Assembly: GCA_020635435.1 (NCBI GenBank)
Contig: JACJZU010000001.1
Coordinates: forward strand, 868,001 to 932,000
Reading direction: 5' to 3'
From: Flavobacteriales bacterium
GTDB taxonomy: Bacteria > Bacteroidota > Bacteroidia > NS11-12g > UBA9320
Length of the DNA stretch: 64,000 nt
Under the pieces are notes generated by a model. That model was not told where the DNA came from. It was given only the letters and a program-made list of their open reading frames with translations, and did not search any database. The stretch's first letter is position 1. Every line of letters starts with the position of its first letter. The position numbers and the translations under genes are program-made. Positions 61,245 through 64,000 of this stretch are shown in pieces.

Positions 61245-61802
61245 TTGATCACCCAACATTCCACCGATTCCGAACTTTTAAGTGCTTGTCTTTCGGGCGA
61301 CAAGAAGGGACAGGAAATGCTGTATCGAAAGTATTATCCTCTGTTCATGCCTATTTGTATGTCCTATACGCGTAATTCCGACGACGCCTCTGACATTTTC
61401 AATCGGGCGATGTTAAAGGTCTTTCAATCATTGAGCACATACGGTGGCAAAGGATCCTTTGCGGGCTGGATTCGGAAAATTGTTGTGAATGAATCGATCG
61501 ATTTTCTGCGTAGAGAGGCTCGCTTCAATGCCAATTGTTCGTTGGAAGAGCTTGATACGGTGTCTTTTGATCCGGAATTGATCGCTCGGATGGATGCGGA
61601 GAAAATACTTGATGCCATACGCGCTCTACCCGGAACATACCGATTAGTGGTCAACCTCTACATTGTAGAAGGTTATACCCATAAGGAAATTGCCGAGCAA
61701 TTGAGCATCTCGGAAGGTACATCGAAATGGTATTTGAATCAGGCTCGTAAAACCCTGAGAGAAGAATTGGTAAAAATGGGCTACGAAATTCATTGCTTTT
61801 GA
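61245..61802 (+). CDS. ECF-type RNA polymerase sigma factor
   Basis: About 185 residues. Sigma-2 region: LYRKYYPLFMPICMSYTRNSDDASDIFNRAMLKVFQSL and GSFAGWIRKIVVNESIDFLRRE; sigma-4 region: LPGTYRLVVNLYIVEGYTHKEIAEQLSISEGTSKW. The TTG at 61245 is taken as start because an alternative TTG at 61221 overlaps the likely -7 element TCAATTTG (61216-61223). No classical anti-sigma gene follows; instead the next gene, overlapping by 4 nt, encodes a membrane-anchored protein that probably controls it. Confidence 0.85.
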   Translation: MITQHSTDSELLSACLSGDKKGQEMLYRKYYPLFMPICMSYTRNSDDASDIFNRAMLKVFQSLSTYGGKGSFAGWIRKIVVNESIDFLRREARFNANCSLEELDTVSFDPELIARMDAEKILDAIRALPGTYRLVVNLYIVEGYTHKEIAEQLSISEGTSKWYLNQARKTLREELVKMGYEIHCF

Positions 61803-62878
61803 ACGAATTGGAACAAATACGGAATAAGCTGCAGACGGTAGAATTACCCGACATAGAGCATGCATGGGGGGAGATGTCTCTCTTGATGTCCCCTGTACGC
61901 CTGGAGGCCGACCGACTGTGGATTCGCAAAACACTTTTACGCCTCATAGGACTGAATGTCCTTGTCGGATTGGTGGTTTCTTTATTTGCCATTCTCCCTG
62001 TTGATAATGAGAAGTTGAAGAGTTCACATGGCCGAACCGCAGATTCTTTAAATACGGAATCTATGGTTCAGGAATCTCAGGCAATTCAGCCTACACAAGT
62101 GGCGGAGTACTCAAGCTTGTCCCGACCTGATCTGCTTGATAGTAGCGAACGCAATAGGCCCTTGTCTCTTTCGGAAATCGGCCATTGGCAATTAGATGGT
62201 TTGCCATATCCGAATTTTGAATTTAAGATCACCCCTCAGGACCATTTAGAAGCATCCTCGAGATCGACCTTGGTTGAAATCAAACCAGTATATTCTATTC
62301 GACCTTATGGTTTCATAACCTATGGCGCATTTCCTGAAGTGCGCAGCTCGGATTGGAAGAACCAATTCGGATTAGTGACCGGGGTGCGTATCCATTCTGA
62401 TGGCTACTCCTCCGTAGACCTCAACTTCGAATACACACCTGTGAGTATAAGAACCCTGGATCTTCGCCTCCCGAATGACCCCGCTTCCGGATCAGATCGC
62501 ATCCGATCGTACAAGCGGATCAATTATATCTGTGCCGGGATTGGAATTGACCGACGTATCAATGGGAGCGTGAACTTGAATGGGGGCGTGCAATTCGGCC
62601 GGGTCCTGAGCGCTTCGGGAAGTGAGATTCTGCGGGAATCGGGAACGGGTTCGGTTTTACAGACCACGGATAATGTGCGCTGGCGTAACCCCGAGGGTAT
62701 AAGACCCACAGATCTTTCACTTGTAGCTGGTATCGAATTCAAGCTCAAACACGGGAAAGCGCTCATTCGGTATCGGCAAAGTTTAAGGGATCATTCGATG
62801 GACGAGCAATTCGGATCCGGGACGTTCAACAGTTACGGTTTGATCCAATTCGGGATCGGACATAGTCTGAATTTTTGA
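61799..62878 (+). CDS. Single-TM protein with barrel-like C-terminal part, coupled to the sigma factor
   Basis: A 359-residue protein from a TTG start overlapping the sigma stop (TTGA). Residues 1-45 are cytoplasmic (LNELEQIRNKLQTVELPDIEHAWGEM), followed by one membrane helix (LIGLNVLVGLVVSLFAIL). After a Ser/Gln-rich linker, residues about 155-359 read like a small outer-membrane barrel with GFITYGAFPEV, LNLNGGVQFGRVLS and a terminal LIQFGIGHSLNF. The N-terminal part is in the place of an anti-sigma domain. Such sigma/TM/beta fusions occur in Bacteroidota; I infer a transmembrane anti-sigma regulator. Confidence 0.7.
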   Translation: MNELEQIRNKLQTVELPDIEHAWGEMSLLMSPVRLEADRLWIRKTLLRLIGLNVLVGLVVSLFAILPVDNEKLKSSHGRTADSLNTESMVQESQAIQPTQVAEYSSLSRPDLLDSSERNRPLSLSEIGHWQLDGLPYPNFEFKITPQDHLEASSRSTLVEIKPVYSIRPYGFITYGAFPEVRSSDWKNQFGLVTGVRIHSDGYSSVDLNFEYTPVSIRTLDLRLPNDPASGSDRIRSYKRINYICAGIGIDRRINGSVNLNGGVQFGRVLSASGSEILRESGTGSVLQTTDNVRWRNPEGIRPTDLSLVAGIEFKLKHGKALIRYRQSLRDHSMDEQFGSGTFNSYGLIQFGIGHSLNF

Positions 62879-62963
62879 AAAAGAACTTAGTCGGACAATT
62901 TGCCCTATCTCAGGCTGTGATCAAGTGACAACTTGACCAAAACCCTGGCTGAAACACAAAGGA

Positions 62964-64000
62964 TCAGCTCAGTATGTCGCGCGCAATCACCACGCGTTGA
63001 ATTTCAGAAGTACCTTCATAGATCTGGGTGATCTTTGCATCGCGCATTAAACGCTCCACGTGGTACTCTTTGACATACCCATAACCGCCATGTACCTGAA
63101 CAGCTTCTGTGGTTGTGCGCATTGCGCATTCAGAGGCGAAAAGCTTAGCCATTGAACTCGCAGTTGCGTAATCCATTTTATTGTCCTTAAGCCATGCGGC
63201 CTTCAAGCAAAGTAAACGGGCTATTTCTACTTCGGTGGCCATATCTGCCAATTTAAATGCAACTGCCTGGTGGTTCTTGATCTCTGTACCGAACGCTTTG
63301 CGCTCTTTGCTATATGCCAAAGCCAGTTCGTACGCACCGGATGCAATACCCAAGGCCTGGGCCGCAATTCCAATTCTTCCCCCAGCCAGCGTTTTCATAG
63401 CGAATTTGAAACCAAAGCCGTCCTCTCCGATCCTATTTTCTTTTGGAACTTTTACATCCTGAAACATGATGGAGTGTGTATCGCTACCTCTGATTCCCAT
63501 CTTATCCTCTTTCTTACCAACCTGAAAGCCCGGCATGTCCTTGGTAACAATGAATGCATTGATCCCTCTGTGTCCTTTTTCAACATGCGTTTGGGCGATC
63601 ACGAGGTAAACACTTGCAGTATTTCCGTTGGTGATCCAGTTCTTAGTTCCGTTGAGGAGATAGTGGTCTCCCATGTCAATGGCTGTTGTGCGCTGTGACG
63701 TTGCATCGGAACCTGCCTCCGGTTCTGAAAGACAGAATGCTCCATGGATCTGACCAGTTGCCAGTGGAACCAAGTATTTCTGTTTTTGTTCTTCTGTACC
63801 GAAAGTTTCCAAACCCCAACACACGAGGGAATTGTTCACCGACATGACCACGGAAGCTGATGCATCTATTTTCGAAATCTCCTCCATTGCCAACACATAG
63901 GAAATGGTATCCATTCCGGCACCTCCGTATTCCGGACTGACCATCAAACCCATGAAGCCAAGCTCTCCGAGTTTCTTGATCTGCTCTGCGGGGAATTTCT
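62964..64000 (-). CDS. Acyl-CoA dehydrogenase (5' partial)
   Basis: About 344 residues are visible; the frame continues through the right edge (KFPAEQIKKLGELGFMGLM), so the first about 35 residues are missing. Typical features: FCLSEPEAGSDA (FAD/substrate loop), NGTKNWITNG, RGSDTHSIMF, RIGIAAQALGIA, and the catalytic Glu in IYEGTSEIQRVVIAR, which marks the short-chain/butyryl type. It oxidises acyl-CoA to enoyl-CoA with FAD and passes electrons to ETF in beta-oxidation. The 85 bp before its stop hold no feature. Confidence 0.94.
   Translation of the reverse strand, partial: KFPAEQIKKLGELGFMGLMVSPEYGGAGMDTISYVLAMEEISKIDASASVVMSVNNSLVCWGLETFGTEEQKQKYLVPLATGQIHGAFCLSEPEAGSDATSQRTTAIDMGDHYLLNGTKNWITNGNTASVYLVIAQTHVEKGHRGINAFIVTKDMPGFQVGKKEDKMGIRGSDTHSIMFQDVKVPKENRIGEDGFGFKFAMKTLAGGRIGIAAQALGIASGAYELALAYSKERKAFGTEIKNHQAVAFKLADMATEVEIARLLCLKAAWLKDNKMDYATASSMAKLFASECAMRTTTEAVQVHGGYGYVKEYHVERLMRDAKITQIYEGTSEIQRVVIARDILS

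Noticed and set aside
1..64000. CRISPR arrays, insertion sequences, integrases, attachment sites and prophage
   Set aside because: No regularly spaced identical repeats, transposase or integrase motifs, or phage structural genes were seen on either strand; the lone S74 domain is not enough for a prophage.

Overview
The window looks like a chromosomal stretch of a marine-type Bacteroidota, most likely of the flavobacterial branch. Four lines of evidence support this. Several predicted secreted proteins end in type IX secretion (T9SS) sorting domains of type A or type B. TonB-dependent receptors carry an N-terminal carboxypeptidase-regulatory-like domain, one of them followed by a DUF4249 lipoprotein. 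Bacteroidota-typical families such as WbqC, DUF3109 and LVIVD-repeat lipoproteins are present. Intergenic regions repeatedly show the Bacteroidota promoter signature TTG, about 16-21 bp, TAnnTTTG. No insertion sequence, integrase, prophage or CRISPR array was seen. The coding density is very high, with many 1-4 nt overlaps and overlapping convergent gene ends.

Layout. 1-5.4 kb: the end of a fibre-like protein (62-residue repeats, YadA-type head, S74 self-cleaving chaperone), a PKD protein with a type B T9SS domain, and a sugar nucleotidyltransferase. 5.4-12 kb: purS and pssA, a TonB receptor with its DUF4249 lipoprotein, a TlpA-like lipoprotein, and a yceI/marR pair with a clear operator-promoter. 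12-20 kb: a second TlpA protein with a metallophosphoesterase, a candidate structured non-coding RNA with its own promoter and terminator, an LVIVD lipoprotein, mnmA and a GT39-like membrane glycosyltransferase. 20-31 kb: a second TonB receptor, then phoX, DUF3109, purE and purK on one strand, a secreted metalloprotease, guaB and gtrA. 31-36 kb: folK, wbqC, accA and an AT-rich two-gene signalling module (7TM-DISM histidine kinase plus LytTR regulator).

36-46 kb: a TMTC-like membrane/TPR protein, tRNA-Asp with promoter and terminator, a tightly packed four-gene envelope operon built from two pairs of paralogues (TPR-barrel x2, lipoprotein x2), and a FIST sensor coupled to a class III adenylate cyclase. 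46-53 kb: OsmC divergent from a ferritin-like (VioB-type) protein with an unrecognised partner, then an Omp85-like barrel, a VTT/DedA protein and a T9SS-exported esterase. 53-61 kb: small genes, tadA, a SIMPL-domain protein, acs, and a sulfur/thiol operon (persulfide-dioxygenase-rhodanese, methyltransferase, HMA protein, thioredoxin) behind a promoter with an inverted repeat. 61-64 kb: a MORN protein, an ECF sigma factor coupled to a membrane-anchored barrel-like protein, and a partial acyl-CoA dehydrogenase.

Housekeeping functions (purine synthesis, folate, fatty-acid initiation, phospholipid synthesis, tRNA modification, acetate activation) are interspersed with envelope and signalling genes. 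The best candidates for undescribed biology are the four-gene paralogue-pair operon (38.8-43.2 kb), the ferritin-like/unknown pair (46.6-49.4 kb), the structured RNA (14.09-14.27 kb) and the sigma/TM-barrel pair (61.2-62.9 kb). All assignments come from reading motifs by eye; no database search was run.
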